Assembly (NCBI GenBank): GCA_009693235.1
Contig: SHXR01000002.1
Span: 1-64,000, forward strand
DNA length: 64,000 nucleotides
Source: Betaproteobacteria bacterium
Lineage (GTDB): Bacteria > Pseudomonadota > Gammaproteobacteria > Burkholderiales > SG8-39
Reading direction: 5' to 3'
The position numbers and the translations under genes are program-made. Position 1 is the first letter of the stretch, and each line of letters begins with the position of its first letter. The notes under the pieces are model-generated. The model was not told the DNA's origin. It made no database searches and saw only the letters and a list, made by a program, of their open reading frames with translations. Shown in pieces: positions 44,869 to 55,706 of the stretch.

Positions 44869-47205
44869 CTACCGCCGCGTCGCCGCTATTGCCCTCCAAA
44901 CCCGCTCGCTTGTCACCGGCATTTCGATATCGGTAACGCCTAACGGCGCGAGTGCGCTGAGCACGGCATTGACCGCGACCGGGAGCGCGCCGACGGTTCC
45001 GGCTTCGCCAGCGCCTTTGACCCCAAGTGGATTGAGCTTGGTCGGTACCGGATTGCTTTCAATCGGCATCGAGCAGATGTCATCGGCCCGCGGCATGCAA
45101 TAGTCGAGGAAGGTGGCGGTCAGCAGTTGACCGGTTTCCCGGTCGTAAGCAACCTGCTCCATAAGGGCCTGGCCAAGCCCTTGCGCCACGCCACCATGGA
45201 TCTGGCCCTTCAAGGTGAGTGGGTTGATGACCGTGCCGACATCATCGACCACGCAGTAGCTTTGCACACTGACGGTGCCGGTTTCCGGATCAACTTCCAC
45301 TTCGCAGACATGGCTGCCGTTGGGAAAGGTCGCCGCTTTGGGCACGAACGTCGCTGATTCAAAGAATCCCACTTCAAGGCCAGGCGGTAGCTTCGCCGGC
45401 AGAAACGCGGCCTTGGCCACTTCCTTGATGGCGATCGATCGATCCGTGCCGCCGACCGTGAAGTGTCCGTTGGCGAATTCGATATCGCCCGGCGCCGCTT
45501 CGAGCGCGTGGCCGGCGATCTTCTTGCCTTTTTCGATTAGCTTGTCGGCCGCCATCGATAGCGCGCTGCCCGCGATCACCGTCGATCGTGAACCCATCGT
45601 CCCCATCCCGAAGGTCACCCGATCGGTATCGCCATCGATGTAGTGCACGTCCGTGGGATCAACGCCAAGCCGTTCGACGAGAATTTGCTTGAACGTTGTC
45701 TCATGCGCCTGACCCTGCGCCTTGGTGCCCATGAATACAGTAGCGGTGCCGCTCGTATCAAAACGTACTTCGGCGAACTCAGGGCTGGGCGATGCGGCAT
45801 TCTCGATCGCATTCACCAAGGCAATGCCGCGCAGTTTATTGTTCTTCTTAGACTCTGCTTGCCGAGCGGGAAATCCGGCGAGATCGCCTAGCCGGATCAC
45901 CGCATCCATGCCTTTTTCGAAGGCGCCGCAATCGTATGTCACCCCGAAAGGATTTTTGTAGGGGAGCGCTGCAGTGGGAATCAGATTGCGACGACGCAGC
46001 TCGTTCGGATCAATTTTCAGCTCACGCGCCGCATCATCCAACAATCGCTCGATCACATAGGTTGCTTCGGGCCGGCCGGCGCCGCGATACGGTGCGGTGG
46101 GATTGCTGTTCGACAGCACCGCGGTCACGAGAACATGCGCGGCAGGAAATGTGTAGACACCGGCCAGCGTGCCGACATTCGAAAATATCGAGAGCAGATT
46201 GCGATCGGAGCCGACATAGGCGCCGATATTGGCGCGGGTGCGCACGCGCAGTGCCAGGAAACGGTTGTCTTTATCGAGCGCGAGTTCGGCTTCGCTGATG
46301 TTGTCGCGACCGTGTTCATCGCCCATGACGGCTTCGGTGCGATCGGCGGACCATTTCACTGGTCGGCGCAATTTTTTCGCCGCCCACAGGACCAGGCGAT
46401 GTTCGATGTATTGCCAGCCCTTGGTGCCAAAGCCGCCACCGACATCGCCTGCGATGACGCGAAGCTTGCTTTCCGGCATCTTGAACACGTTTGCCAGCAC
46501 TTGCCGCACACGATGTGGATACTGCACGTCGGCATAGAGGGTGAAGCGGTCTTCACCTGGGTCGTACATCCCAAGCGCGCCGCGTGGTTCCATGTACTGC
46601 GCAAAGACACGCGTGATGACGTAGCGTCGCTTGATGACACGCGCCGCGGTCGTAAAGGCCGCGTCGGTGGCCGCCTTGTTGCCCTGTTCGTAGATATGCG
46701 AGATGTTGTCCGGACAAGCATCCCACACCGCAGGTTTGCCAGGTTCTCCGGCATCCGCCGTGGCTGTCACCGAGGGCAGCTGTTCGTAATCGACGTTGAT
46801 TAGCTCCGCCGCATCTCTTGCCTGGGAGGGGGTTTCGGCAACCACGAATGCAACCGGATCGCCGACATACCTAACCCGGTCCTTGACGAGGACCGGGCGC
46901 TCCGGCGCAAAGATGGGCGATCCATCCGGGCGTTTGCGCGGGAAGGTGACTTTCGGACCACCGAGCTTGTCCTGGTTGTAGTCATCGGCGGTATAGACAG
47001 CGATGGTGCCGGGGGACGCAACTGCCGCGGTGGTGTCGATCGACAGAATGCGCGCATGCGCGTGCGGCGAACGAAGCACCACACCATAGGCTTGCCCGGC
47101 GAGGTTGACGTCATTGACGAAACGTCCATCGCCCCGCAGCAATCGCGGATCTTCGAAGCGCGAAACGGATTGGCCGATACCGAACTGGGTGGGGGAGTCG
47201 TTCAT
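44869..47205 (-). CDS. Molybdopterin-binding large subunit, copy 4
   Basis: 778 aa, opposite strand to the other copies. N-terminus SRFEDPRLLRGDGRFVND; cofactor motif DVGGGFGTKG; loop APYRGAGRPEATY; C-terminal GVKGAGEAGTVG. This is more like the common isolated CoxL-type (three-in-one partner lacking) enzymes and is not adjacent to its own medium or small subunit. 21 bp after the stop of an Old Yellow Enzyme gene, so the two may be co-transcribed. It could borrow electron-transfer subunits from the plus-strand operon. Confidence 0.92.
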   Translation of the reverse strand: MNDSPTQFGIGQSVSRFEDPRLLRGDGRFVNDVNLAGQAYGVVLRSPHAHARILSIDTTAAVASPGTIAVYTADDYNQDKLGGPKVTFPRKRPDGSPIFAPERPVLVKDRVRYVGDPVAFVVAETPSQARDAAELINVDYEQLPSVTATADAGEPGKPAVWDACPDNISHIYEQGNKAATDAAFTTAARVIKRRYVITRVFAQYMEPRGALGMYDPGEDRFTLYADVQYPHRVRQVLANVFKMPESKLRVIAGDVGGGFGTKGWQYIEHRLVLWAAKKLRRPVKWSADRTEAVMGDEHGRDNISEAELALDKDNRFLALRVRTRANIGAYVGSDRNLLSIFSNVGTLAGVYTFPAAHVLVTAVLSNSNPTAPYRGAGRPEATYVIERLLDDAARELKIDPNELRRRNLIPTAALPYKNPFGVTYDCGAFEKGMDAVIRLGDLAGFPARQAESKKNNKLRGIALVNAIENAASPSPEFAEVRFDTSGTATVFMGTKAQGQAHETTFKQILVERLGVDPTDVHYIDGDTDRVTFGMGTMGSRSTVIAGSALSMAADKLIEKGKKIAGHALEAAPGDIEFANGHFTVGGTDRSIAIKEVAKAAFLPAKLPPGLEVGFFESATFVPKAATFPNGSHVCEVEVDPETGTVSVQSYCVVDDVGTVINPLTLKGQIHGGVAQGLGQALMEQVAYDRETGQLLTATFLDYCMPRADDICSMPIESNPVPTKLNPLGVKGAGEAGTVGALPVAVNAVLSALAPLGVTDIEMPVTSERVWRAIAATRR

Positions 47206-47226
47206 GATGTGTTCTAAGTGATCGGA

Positions 47227-48354
47227 TTACGAGACGCTAAGCGTTTGCGGTCGTGCCAACTTCGCGCCGGGCCAGAACTTCGCGGCGCTGCGTTCGTATT
47301 GCGGCGGCAGCTTGAGCGTCGCGCCGAGCTGGTCAGCGGCATGCCAGGCCCAACGCGGGTTGTCGAGGAAGGCCCGTGCCATGGCGACCATGTCAGCGCG
47401 CCCCTTGGCAATGATCTCTTCAGCTTGTCGCGGTTCGGCGATCAACCCCGCCGCGCGCGTGACGATGCCGCCCTCTCGCTTGACGGCTTCGGCAAACGGC
47501 ACCTGATAGCCCGGCCCCAGGGCGACTTTCACATCGGGCCGCGAACCACCACCCGATACGCACGCAAAATCCATCCCCGCTTGTTTGAATGCGCGTGCTT
47601 GCGCGACCGCGTCATTGGCGCCCAGTCCACCTTCAAACCAATCGGTACCGGTCATGCGGATGCCAAGCGCAATGCTGGCTGGGACAGCCTCACGGACCGC
47701 TTTGATGACCGAAAGCGGGAATCGCATGCGATTGTCAAACGATCCGCCGAATTCGTCGGCGCGGTGATTGGAGACGGGCGAGATGAATTGGTGCAGCAGA
47801 TAGCCATGGGCACCGTGTAGTTCGATCGCATCGAAGCCGATGCGTGAGGCGCGCTGCGCCGCTTGTGCGAAGGCGTTCCGCACGCGGGTCATGCCTTGTT
47901 CATCGAGCGCGGCCGGAATGTGAAATCCATTGCCGAATGCTTCAGCGGATGCGGAAACGGTCTGCCATGGATCTTCCTGCGGCCCGAGCGATTTTCCACC
48001 ATGCCAGGGCAGTTGCACCGAGGCTTTGCGGCCGGCATGACCGAGCTGGATGCTAAAGCGCGTGCCAGGGGGCGCGACACGACGTGCAGCGGCGAGGTAA
48101 CGGCCGATCATCGCTTCGCACTCATCTGAGTACAAGCCAAGGCAACCATGGGTAATGCGACCATGTCGTTCGACGCCAGTGGCTTCGATCACAACCATGC
48201 CCGCGCCGGACATGGCGAGTGTCATCCAATGCATGACATGCCACTCGGTGGGGACCCCGTCCTGGGCGGAGTATTGGCACATCGGGGCGATGGCGATGCG
48301 ATTGGGAACTTCAATCGGGCCGATCCGGAGGGGCGAAAAGAGGGCGGAAGGCAT
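47227..48354 (-). CDS. NADH:flavin oxidoreductase, Old Yellow Enzyme family (YqjM-like)
   Basis: 375 aa FMN-dependent TIM barrel. APMCQYSAQDG near the N-terminus, the active-site pair His-x2-His in ELHGAHGYLLHQF, then SPVSNHRADEFGGS. Reduces activated C=C bonds of enones or related compounds. First gene of a two-gene unit with the fourth Mo-hydroxylase subunit. Confidence 0.9.
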   Translation of the reverse strand: MPSALFSPLRIGPIEVPNRIAIAPMCQYSAQDGVPTEWHVMHWMTLAMSGAGMVVIEATGVERHGRITHGCLGLYSDECEAMIGRYLAAARRVAPPGTRFSIQLGHAGRKASVQLPWHGGKSLGPQEDPWQTVSASAEAFGNGFHIPAALDEQGMTRVRNAFAQAAQRASRIGFDAIELHGAHGYLLHQFISPVSNHRADEFGGSFDNRMRFPLSVIKAVREAVPASIALGIRMTGTDWFEGGLGANDAVAQARAFKQAGMDFACVSGGGSRPDVKVALGPGYQVPFAEAVKREGGIVTRAAGLIAEPRQAEEIIAKGRADMVAMARAFLDNPRWAWHAADQLGATLKLPPQYERSAAKFWPGAKLARPQTLSVS

Positions 48355-48632
48355 GACGGCAATTGATCAATCAGGTGATGGAGAGTAGTCGATGATACAG
48401 AATCAGGCCGCATGCCCGGATTTCTCGACCGCCCATGCCGCCGGTACCGCTAATGCTGATGGAATCCGGACTTCGCCCGAATTCATTCAATCGCCGGATG
48501 CATTGACGCCGATGTATCGCGGACGGGCCAATGATGCGGATCGACCGTGCCAAGATGAGTTCGGGTTGACAAGAGTTGATACACGGCACGTAAGCGGTCG
48601 ATATCCTCGCGTGTCTGCAATCGGCAGCCATC

Positions 48633-48638
48633 TATAAT
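48633..48638 (+). promoter_or_regulatory. Consensus -10 box predicting a leaderless hemA transcript
   Basis: TATAAT ends seven bases before the A of the hemA ATG, so the expected +1 is position 48645, the start codon itself. No Shine-Dalgarno sequence precedes the ATG. The -35 region is weak. Apart from this, 48355-48644 shows nothing recognisable. Confidence 0.5.
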
Positions 48639-48644
48639 CACATC

Positions 48645-49892
48645 ATGCAAGTTTTCGCGCTCGGCCTCAACCACATTACGGCCCCCATCGCCATGCGGGA
48701 GCGCGTTGCGTTTACGGCGGACTCGGTGGGTCCGGCGCTTACCGAACTTTGGCGGTCGCGGCCGGCCGAAGAAGCCGCCATTCTGTCGACCTGCAATCGC
48801 ACCGAGCTTTATCTGGCTGGTGGTGATCCGCACAAGGCGCGCGATTGGTTCGCCCAATTTCATGCGCTGTCGCACCAGGAGCTCGCGCCGCATATCTACA
48901 CGCTGCCGCAGGGCGAGGCGATCCGCCATGCGTTCCGTGTCGCCTCCGGCCTTGATTCGATGGTGCTGGGTGAAACGCAGATTCTTGGCCAAATGAAGGA
49001 TGCGGTGCGCACCGCGGAAGCTGCCGGCACGCTCGGCACCACGCTTCACAAACTCTTTCAGCGGTCGTTTGCGGTCGCCAAGGAAGTGCGCACCAATACC
49101 AAGGTCGGCGCCAATATCGTGTCGATGGCGGCGGCCAGCGTAAAACTTGCGCTTCGCATATTCCCCTCGATGCAGGAATGTAGGGTGCTCTTGATCGGTG
49201 CGGGCGAGATGATGGAACTCGTCGCGACGCATCTGGCCGCGCAAAGGCCCAAATCGATTACGGTCGCCAATCGCACACTCGAACGCACGCAAGTGCTCGC
49301 ACGGCGTCTTTCCGGTGACGCGATCGAACTGCGTACGCTACCCGAAGTTCTCCACCAATTTGATGTTGTCGTGTCGTGCACCGCCAGTACGTTGCCGATT
49401 CTTGGCAAAGGAACGATGGAGCGGGTGGTGAAGAAGCGCCGGCATCAACCGGTCGTGATGGTAGATCTGGCGGTGCCGCGCGACATCGAGCCCGAAGTGG
49501 CGACGCTAGACGATGTGTTTCTGTACACGATCGATGACTTGGCCTCCATCGTCAAGAATGGGGTCGAAGAGCGGCAATCGGCCGTGCTGCAAGCCGAGGC
49601 GATCATTGAAGTGCAGGTATCGCAGTTCCTGCACTGGATTCAGGCGCGTGGGGCCGTGCCGTTGATTCGTGGCCTGCGTCAACGTGCCGAAGATGCGCGC
49701 CGCCATGAGGTCGAACGTGCGATCAAGGCATTGGCAAAAGGTGACGACCCCACTGCCGTCTTGCAGAAGCTGTCCCAAGCACTAACCAATAAGCTCATGC
49801 ACGCGCCTACCCAGGCACTGAGTGACGCGACGATACCGGATTCGCAGAAAATCCAGGAACTCATTGCCCGGGTCTACTCGCTGCGATCGTAA
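48645..49892 (+). CDS. hemA: Glutamyl-tRNA reductase
   Basis: 415 aa. First step of C5-pathway tetrapyrrole synthesis: reduces glutamyl-tRNA to glutamate-1-semialdehyde with NADPH. Nucleophile Cys50 in [23 protein letters not shown] and the Rossmann motif [12 protein letters not shown] present. No ribosome site is visible and a perfect -10 box abuts the start, suggesting leaderless translation. First gene of hemA-prfA-prmC, a conserved betaproteobacterial order. Confidence 0.97.
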   Translation: MQVFALGLNHITAPIAMRERVAFTADSVGPALTELWRSRPAEEAAILSTCNRTELYLAGGDPHKARDWFAQFHALSHQELAPHIYTLPQGEAIRHAFRVASGLDSMVLGETQILGQMKDAVRTAEAAGTLGTTLHKLFQRSFAVAKEVRTNTKVGANIVSMAAASVKLALRIFPSMQECRVLLIGAGEMMELVATHLAAQRPKSITVANRTLERTQVLARRLSGDAIELRTLPEVLHQFDVVVSCTASTLPILGKGTMERVVKKRRHQPVVMVDLAVPRDIEPEVATLDDVFLYTIDDLASIVKNGVEERQSAVLQAEAIIEVQVSQFLHWIQARGAVPLIRGLRQRAEDARRHEVERAIKALAKGDDPTAVLQKLSQALTNKLMHAPTQALSDATIPDSQKIQELIARVYSLRS

Positions 49893-49957
49893 GCTAATCA
49901 CGGTGCGATGCGGTTGCTGCGGTATCCTTCCGTCTCCTGCATTGAAGACCAAGTCCT

Positions 49958-51046
49958 GTGAAGTCAAGCATCGCGCACAAACTCGACCAGCTCTCGACTC
50001 GCCTCGAAGAGCTGAACGCCATTCTCGCCTCGGCCGAGGCGACGCGCGATATGGATAACTATCGCAAACTCAACCGCGAGCACGCCGAACTGGATCCGGT
50101 CGTCGCGCTCTATAAGTTGTTCCAGCGTGCTGAACGCGATATTGCGGCAGCCAATGAGATGCTTGGTGACCCGGAAATGAAGGGATTGGCCGAGGCTGAA
50201 ATCAAAGAAGGCAAGGCGCGTCTGGTAACGTTGGAAGAGAACTTGCAGTGCCTCTTGCTGCCCAAAGACCCCAACGATGACCGCAATATCTTCCTGGAGA
50301 TCCGGGCCGGGACGGGCGGGGACGAGTCGGGGTTATTCGCCGGTGCATTGTTGAGAATGTATGCGCGGTTTGCCGAGCGACGCCGCTGGGAAGTCGAACT
50401 CATCTCGGAAAGCGCATCGGACCTCGGCGGGTACAAAGAGGTCATCGTGCGGATTGTCGGACAAGGCGCATATTCCATCCTCAAGTTCGAGTCAGGTGGA
50501 CATCGGGTGCAACGGGTACCCGAGACCGAATCGCAGGGCCGCATTCATACCTCGGCTTGCACGGTGGCGGTCATGCCGGAAGCCGATGCGGTCGACAACG
50601 TCGTGATCAACCCGAGCGAAATCAGGATCGATACGTTTCGCGCCTCGGGCGCCGGCGGCCAGCACATCAACAAGACCGATTCCGCGGTCCGGATTACCCA
50701 CTTGCCGACCGGTCTGGTCGTCGAATGTCAAGACGGTCGCTCGCAGCACAAGAACAAGGAAAAAGCGCTGTCGGTGCTGGTGGCGCGCCTGCGCGATAAA
50801 CAAGTCCGCGAGCAGCAGGTCAAGACCGCCAGCACGCGAAAGAGCCTGATCGGCTCCGGTGATCGGTCCGAGCGGATTCGCACCTACAATTTTCCGCAGG
50901 GCCGGGTGACCGATCATCGGATTAATCTCACCTTATACAAGATCGCCGACATCGTGGATGGTGATCTCACTGAACTCACGAATGCGCTGGTGGCTGAGCA
51001 CCAAGCGGAACTGCTTGCCCAACTTGCCGAGGTCGAGAGTGCGTGA
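49958..51046 (+). CDS. prfA: Peptide chain release factor 1
   Basis: 362 aa from GTG 49958. Terminates translation at UAA and UAG. The GGQ motif at residues 233-235 and the codon-recognition tripeptide at 188-190 align with E. coli numbering; the tripeptide reads PET where PAT or PVT is usual. [13 protein letters not shown] and [14 protein letters not shown] are intact. Its stop overlaps the prmC start by four bases (GTGA), the usual coupling with the methylase that modifies its Gln235. Confidence 0.97.
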   Translation: MKSSIAHKLDQLSTRLEELNAILASAEATRDMDNYRKLNREHAELDPVVALYKLFQRAERDIAAANEMLGDPEMKGLAEAEIKEGKARLVTLEENLQCLLLPKDPNDDRNIFLEIRAGTGGDESGLFAGALLRMYARFAERRRWEVELISESASDLGGYKEVIVRIVGQGAYSILKFESGGHRVQRVPETESQGRIHTSACTVAVMPEADAVDNVVINPSEIRIDTFRASGAGGQHINKTDSAVRITHLPTGLVVECQDGRSQHKNKEKALSVLVARLRDKQVREQQVKTASTRKSLIGSGDRSERIRTYNFPQGRVTDHRINLTLYKIADIVDGDLTELTNALVAEHQAELLAQLAEVESA

Positions 51047-51876
51047 GCGATGTAACGATCGCTGAATGCCTGGCGCGCGCCGACGTGCCGCGCCTTGATG
51101 CGCAGTTGTTGCTTGCAGCTGTAACCGGCATGTCACGCGTCGCGCTGATGACGCATCCGGAACGGCCGGTATCGCCCGCGCAGCAACAAACCTTTCGCAA
51201 ATGGTGCGCGCGTCGTCGGGCCGGCGAACCGGTCGCCTATTTGATCGGTGAACGTGAGTTCTACGGACTGCCATTCACCGTGAGTCCGGCAGTGCTGATT
51301 CCGCGGCCTGAAACCGAGCTGCTGGTCGAGTTTGCACTTGATCGATTACCAAAGGCCCCATGCAAAGTATTGGATCTTGGCACTGGTAGCGGTGCCATCG
51401 CTATTGCCATCGCCAAGCATGCGCCGACCGTCGAGGTATGGGCCACCGATGTGTCGCCCGATGCCATCGTTGTGGCGAGCGCGAACGCCAAGCGGCATGG
51501 CGTTGCAATCCAGTTGCTGCGATCGAATTGGTTCGCGCAATTGGGTGATTCGCGGTTCGATATCATCGTCACCAATCCACCCTATGTGGCCGCAGGCGAT
51601 CCGCATTTCATCGATGGCGACATTCGATTCGAACCGCAGGATGCCCTGATCAGTGGCAGCGATGGGCTCGATGCGATTCGTGCCATTGTTGACGCGGCAG
51701 CAGAGCATCTTGCAGCAGACGGTTTGATCGCCATCGAACACGGATTTGATCAGGGTGAGTCCGTAGCGGCGCTCTTGACCAGTGCGGATTTTCGCGCGAC
51801 CCAGCAGCATGATGATCTGGCCGGCATTTGGCGAATCACATCCGCAATGGCGCCGCGCTGCTCTGCGCAGGGTTGA
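51043..51876 (+). CDS. prmC: Release factor glutamine methyltransferase
   Basis: 277 aa. Methylates the Gln of the GGQ loop in RF1 and RF2 using SAM. SAM-binding [13 protein letters not shown] and the glutamine-binding NPPY (residues 178-181, [10 protein letters not shown]) are clear. Starts with GTG inside the prfA stop. In related genomes grxD follows directly; here a 3.8-kb insert intervenes. Confidence 0.95.
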   Translation: MSDVTIAECLARADVPRLDAQLLLAAVTGMSRVALMTHPERPVSPAQQQTFRKWCARRRAGEPVAYLIGEREFYGLPFTVSPAVLIPRPETELLVEFALDRLPKAPCKVLDLGTGSGAIAIAIAKHAPTVEVWATDVSPDAIVVASANAKRHGVAIQLLRSNWFAQLGDSRFDIIVTNPPYVAAGDPHFIDGDIRFEPQDALISGSDGLDAIRAIVDAAAEHLAADGLIAIEHGFDQGESVAALLTSADFRATQQHDDLAGIWRITSAMAPRCSAQG

Positions 51877-51999
51877 TCAACCGTTTGGACCAATGCGCAA
51901 TATCCGTCACGCTCAAACTGGAGCGGCACCACGGACGAGGATCACCGGCGTCTTATACTCAGCGAAGGCCTATCGGCATCCTTAAGGTTCCCACTAATC

Positions 52000-52886
52000 A
52001 TGCATCGAAACGCTTGGCGCGCGATCCGCGACGCCGCCCGCCATTGGGCCGTTCGATTCGCACATTGCCTGTTGGTCGGTGTTTTTTGCGCCTGGCCTGT
52101 TATGTACGCCGGTGCGCAGACGGTCCATCTTGCCGGCTCCGGCGCGGCCCTTGGGACCATGAGCGCTTGGACGACGTCTATCGCAAGGTTGACCCGACAT
52201 TCTCGTTGGTCGTCATTCCGAATTTCGGCTCGGAAGGAGCGTTACGTGCGCTGCGGGCGAAAGCCATCGACATCGCGGCGGTCGATCGACCCTTAACCGA
52301 TGAGGAAAAATAGATTGGCCTGCAGGCGATCGAATATGGCCGCACACCATTCGTTCTGATCACCAATCGTTTCGACATCTTCAGTATTTCCTCCGCAGAG
52401 GCGAGCGCCATCATCAGCGGCAAAGTCGTCGCGTGGCCCGATGGCGCGCCCATTCGTTTGGTGCTGCGCCCCAAACGCGACCGCGATACCGCGCTGTTGG
52501 CGTCGTTCTCACCGGCAATGAGCGATGCCCTGCAGCGCGCCTACGCACGTCCCGGAATGATGATCGTGACGACCGATCAGGAAAGTGCCACCGAAATCGA
52601 GCATCGGTCCGGCAGCTTCGGTACCACGACGCTCGCCCTCATTCTTTCCGAGCATCGCAACTTGCAACCGCTCGCGATCGATGGGGTCGCCCCGACGGTC
52701 AAGGAGCTGGCCAGAGGTCGGTATCCCTATTCGAAGACCATGTATCTCGTTATGTCGAAGGATTCGACGGCGAATGCGCGGCGGTTCGCGACTTTCATTC
52801 AATCGGCACGGGCCGGCACGACCCTTACCAACACCGGACATTGGATCGTCAAGAAGCAGCCGCATGCTGACCGTGCGAGCCGATAG
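52000..52886 (+). pseudogene. PstS-like periplasmic binding protein, frameshift and in-frame stop
   Basis: From ATG 52000 the signal peptide (LLVGVFCAWPVMYAGAQ) leads into VHLAGSGAALGTM; one G lost at 52160-52162 shifts the frame. The next frame continues LDDVYRKVDPTFSLVVIPNFGSEG, then TAG at 52311-52313, then the same frame runs to 52886 with EYGRTPFVLITNRFD and [13 protein letters not shown]. Repaired length 295 aa fits a phosphate-type binding domain. The next gene, a hybrid sensor kinase, starts four bases after the stop, so this was probably its extracellular sensor partner. Confidence 0.75.
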
Positions 52887-52890
52887 GAAC

Positions 52891-55081
52891 ATGGAGCGCA
52901 TGCTCGGTCGCATTGCGGCCATTGTCGCGTTGGTCGTTGCCGTTGGCGGACCATCGACGTATTTCGCGCTTGGGTTTCAGTTTGAATCGGGGATTCTCAG
53001 CACTGAGGCGCAGGTCAATAGCGGCCTGGTGACGCAACTGGTTCACAAGAATCCGGAGCGATGGCAATTCGAGCACAATCGACTGCTCCATCTGCTTGAC
53101 CGTCGCTCGGTCGAGCGGACGCCGGAAAGTCACGTGATCATTGATGCGAACGATAATGAAATCATCGCCAGTCGCGATCCGCTGCCGCCGCCGCACCTCA
53201 CCGAACGCGCCCCCGTCATGGACGCAGGGCAGCAGGTTGCGACGTTTGAGATCACCCGATCCCTTCGCCCCCTCATTCTTGAAACCGCCGGCGCCGCCTT
53301 GATCGCCGCGTTGCTGGGGCTGATTGTCTACGCGACCCTTACGTTACTGCCGCTACGGGTCTTGCGGCGGGCATTGCAGGACTTGGTCGAAGAACGGGAG
53401 CGCTCCAAGGCGATTAATCGCGACAAAGACGTCGCCGAGGCGGCTACGCGGGCGAAGTCGCAGTTTCTCGCCACCATGAGTCATGAAATTCGCACGCCGA
53501 TGAACGGCATTCTTGGCATGACCGAGCTCATTCTCGATACCGATCTAAATCGGACCCAGCGTCAGTTTGCGCAGGCGGTGCAGAAATCGGCGAGAATCTT
53601 CTCAACATCATCAACGATGTTTTGGATTTGTCCAAGGTCGAGGCCGGCAAACTGGAACTCGATGCGTCCGAGTTCAATGCGCGCGAGCTGTTCGAAGACG
53701 CGGTGGTACTGGTTGCCCAAAGGGCCCATGGGAAAGGGGTCGAGATCACCTGCAACATCGGCGCCGGCGTACCGGAAGCACTGGCTGGGGACGCGCATCG
53801 ATTGCGGCAAGTGATCACCAACCTGGTTGGCAATGCGGTTAAATTTACCGATGCCGGCAGCGTTGATCTCGAGGCCGATATCGTTGTGGAGACGGGCGAT
53901 GCGGCCGAGTCGCCCACCTGTACCGTGGCGTTGCGATTACCGATACCGGGATCGGCATGTCGCCCAGCGCGCTGGCGCACGTTTTCGATCCCTTTGTGCA
54001 GGCCGAGAGTTCGACTACCCGGCGATTCGGCGGAACGGGGCTCGGTCTTGCCATCTGCAAGCAGTTGGTTGAAGCCATGGGTGGCACAATCGATGTCAAA
54101 AGTGAATCAGGCGTCGGGTCTACTTTTTCGTTTGCCATCACACTTGGCCGCGGGCGACGCCAGCCTCCCGCGGTGCATCCCGAGTCGCTGACCGGCTTGA
54201 ACGTGCTCGTGGTTGAAAGTGATACGACCAATCGGCAAATTCTTGGACGACACCTCGACTATCTCGGCATTCGCTATGCGACAGCGGCAAACGGCGAGGA
54301 CGCGCTCGCGCAATGCCGTGCGGCAAGCGCTGCCAAGAAACCGTTTGACCTGGCGATCGTCGACATGAAATTGCCTGCGACTGACGACGCGGGCGTGCTG
54401 CGCACACTCGATGCGGACCCGTTGAGTGCCAATTTACCCATCGTGATGCTCACCGCGTCAACCATGCAGGCCGATAGCCAAGCCCAACGACGGTCGGGTA
54501 GTAGTGTGTCCTTGAGTAAGCCGGTACGTCGGGAGGAACTCTTTCGCGCCATTGCCGAGCTGATGGGTGGTACGGCAGAGGTATTGCGCCCAGCGCCCGC
54601 GAAAACCAACGACCAGGCTGCTGTGCCGTGGGAACGAGGAACCCGGCGCATCCTCGTTGCCGAGGACAATCCGGTTAATCAGGTGCTGGCGCGCACTATG
54701 CTCGGGCAACTCGGCCTCGATGTCACCATGGCCCACGATGGGAACGTGGCCGTCAAGGCCTACGGCGAGGGCGTGTTTGATTTGATCCTCATGGACTGCC
54801 AAATGCCTGAAATGGATGGCTTTGCCGCATCCATGGCGATTCGACAGCATGAGCAAGCCGCGAACATGCCGCGCGTCCCGATCATTGCTTTGACGGCGAA
54901 TGCCATGCAGGGCGACCGTGAACGCTGTTTGGCGTCCGGTATGGACGACTACCTGACCAAGCCATTCAACAAGGCCGCGCTCCGCAATGTGATTGCCAAA
55001 TGGCTTGATGCCGGGCATGCCAAACGCGCGGGTAACGCTAAAGACGACACCGTCGCGGCCGCATCGCCGGTTACGAAGTAG
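52891..55081 (+). pseudogene. Hybrid sensor histidine kinase with two receiver domains, two frameshifts
   Basis: Start ATG 52891 after TAGGAAC. TM1 (about residues 5-25), ~100-residue periplasmic loop, TM2 (about 130-150), dimerisation His198 in [14 protein letters not shown]. One base lost near 53587-53593 ([22 protein letters not shown] region) and one near 53932-53938 (before DTGIGMS). The ATPase domain has [11 protein letters not shown] and [10 protein letters not shown]; two receivers follow with Asp in LAIVDMKLP and LILMDCQMPEMDG. Span is 731 codons after repair. Not expected to work as read. Confidence 0.78.
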
Positions 55082-55134
55082 AGCGATGCCTTACATAGAG
55101 CGCGCGGCGGCGCTGTGCCCTCGTAGGGCGGCGG

Positions 55135-55536
55135 TTACAACTGTCGCGGCGATCGCAATAGGTGGCGGCGCAACCGGTCAACATCATCGGTGACAGCGCG
55201 CGCGGCCCGCTCTTGCATGCGGCGGTACGCAGTGAGGACCTGTGCCCCAAGCGGGGTCAAGGCCGCGCCACCGCCGGTCTTGCCGCCCTTCGCGGCGGCC
55301 ACCAGCGGCGTGCGAAAGCAGGCGTTCATGGTGTCGACCAGCACCCAGGCTCGCTTGTAGCTCATACCAAGTTGGCGACCCGCCGCCGCAATGGAGCCTG
55401 TGGCCTCAATGCCTTCCAGCAGATCGGCTTTTCCTGGGCCCAAGGCCACTTCCGGACCGAGATGGATGCGCAGATGCAGCCGTGCGAGCGGCGCGCGCGA
55501 TGTTTTTCGCACCGGATTGCGAGTCGATTGAACCAT
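55135..55536 (-). CDS. ModE-like winged-helix regulator without molybdate-binding domains
   Basis: 133 aa. One winged-helix domain similar to ModE N-terminus/LysR-type DNA binding: LLEGIEATGSIAAAGRQLGMSYKRAWVLVDTMN (in part). The two TOBE molybdate-binding domains of full ModE are missing, as in short ModE-like repressors of betaproteobacteria. Could regulate molybdenum uptake or the Mo-enzymes in this window; inference only. Confidence 0.78.
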   Translation of the reverse strand: MVQSTRNPVRKTSRAPLARLHLRIHLGPEVALGPGKADLLEGIEATGSIAAAGRQLGMSYKRAWVLVDTMNACFRTPLVAAAKGGKTGGGAALTPLGAQVLTAYRRMQERAARAVTDDVDRLRRHLLRSPRQL

Positions 55537-55706
55537 CGGAGGGGCGGACGCTCTGAGAAGGATGGGTCAGGTATACTACAGGGCTTGGCTGGCGCCCGGC
55601 TGGACCTAGCTGGCAACGTGAACGGCTGACGCCGGGCATTCCCGGATTGACCCGTCATCGTGGCGCCGATAATATTTCTGCGGTCTTTAAAGTTTAGGGG
55701 TTGGCA

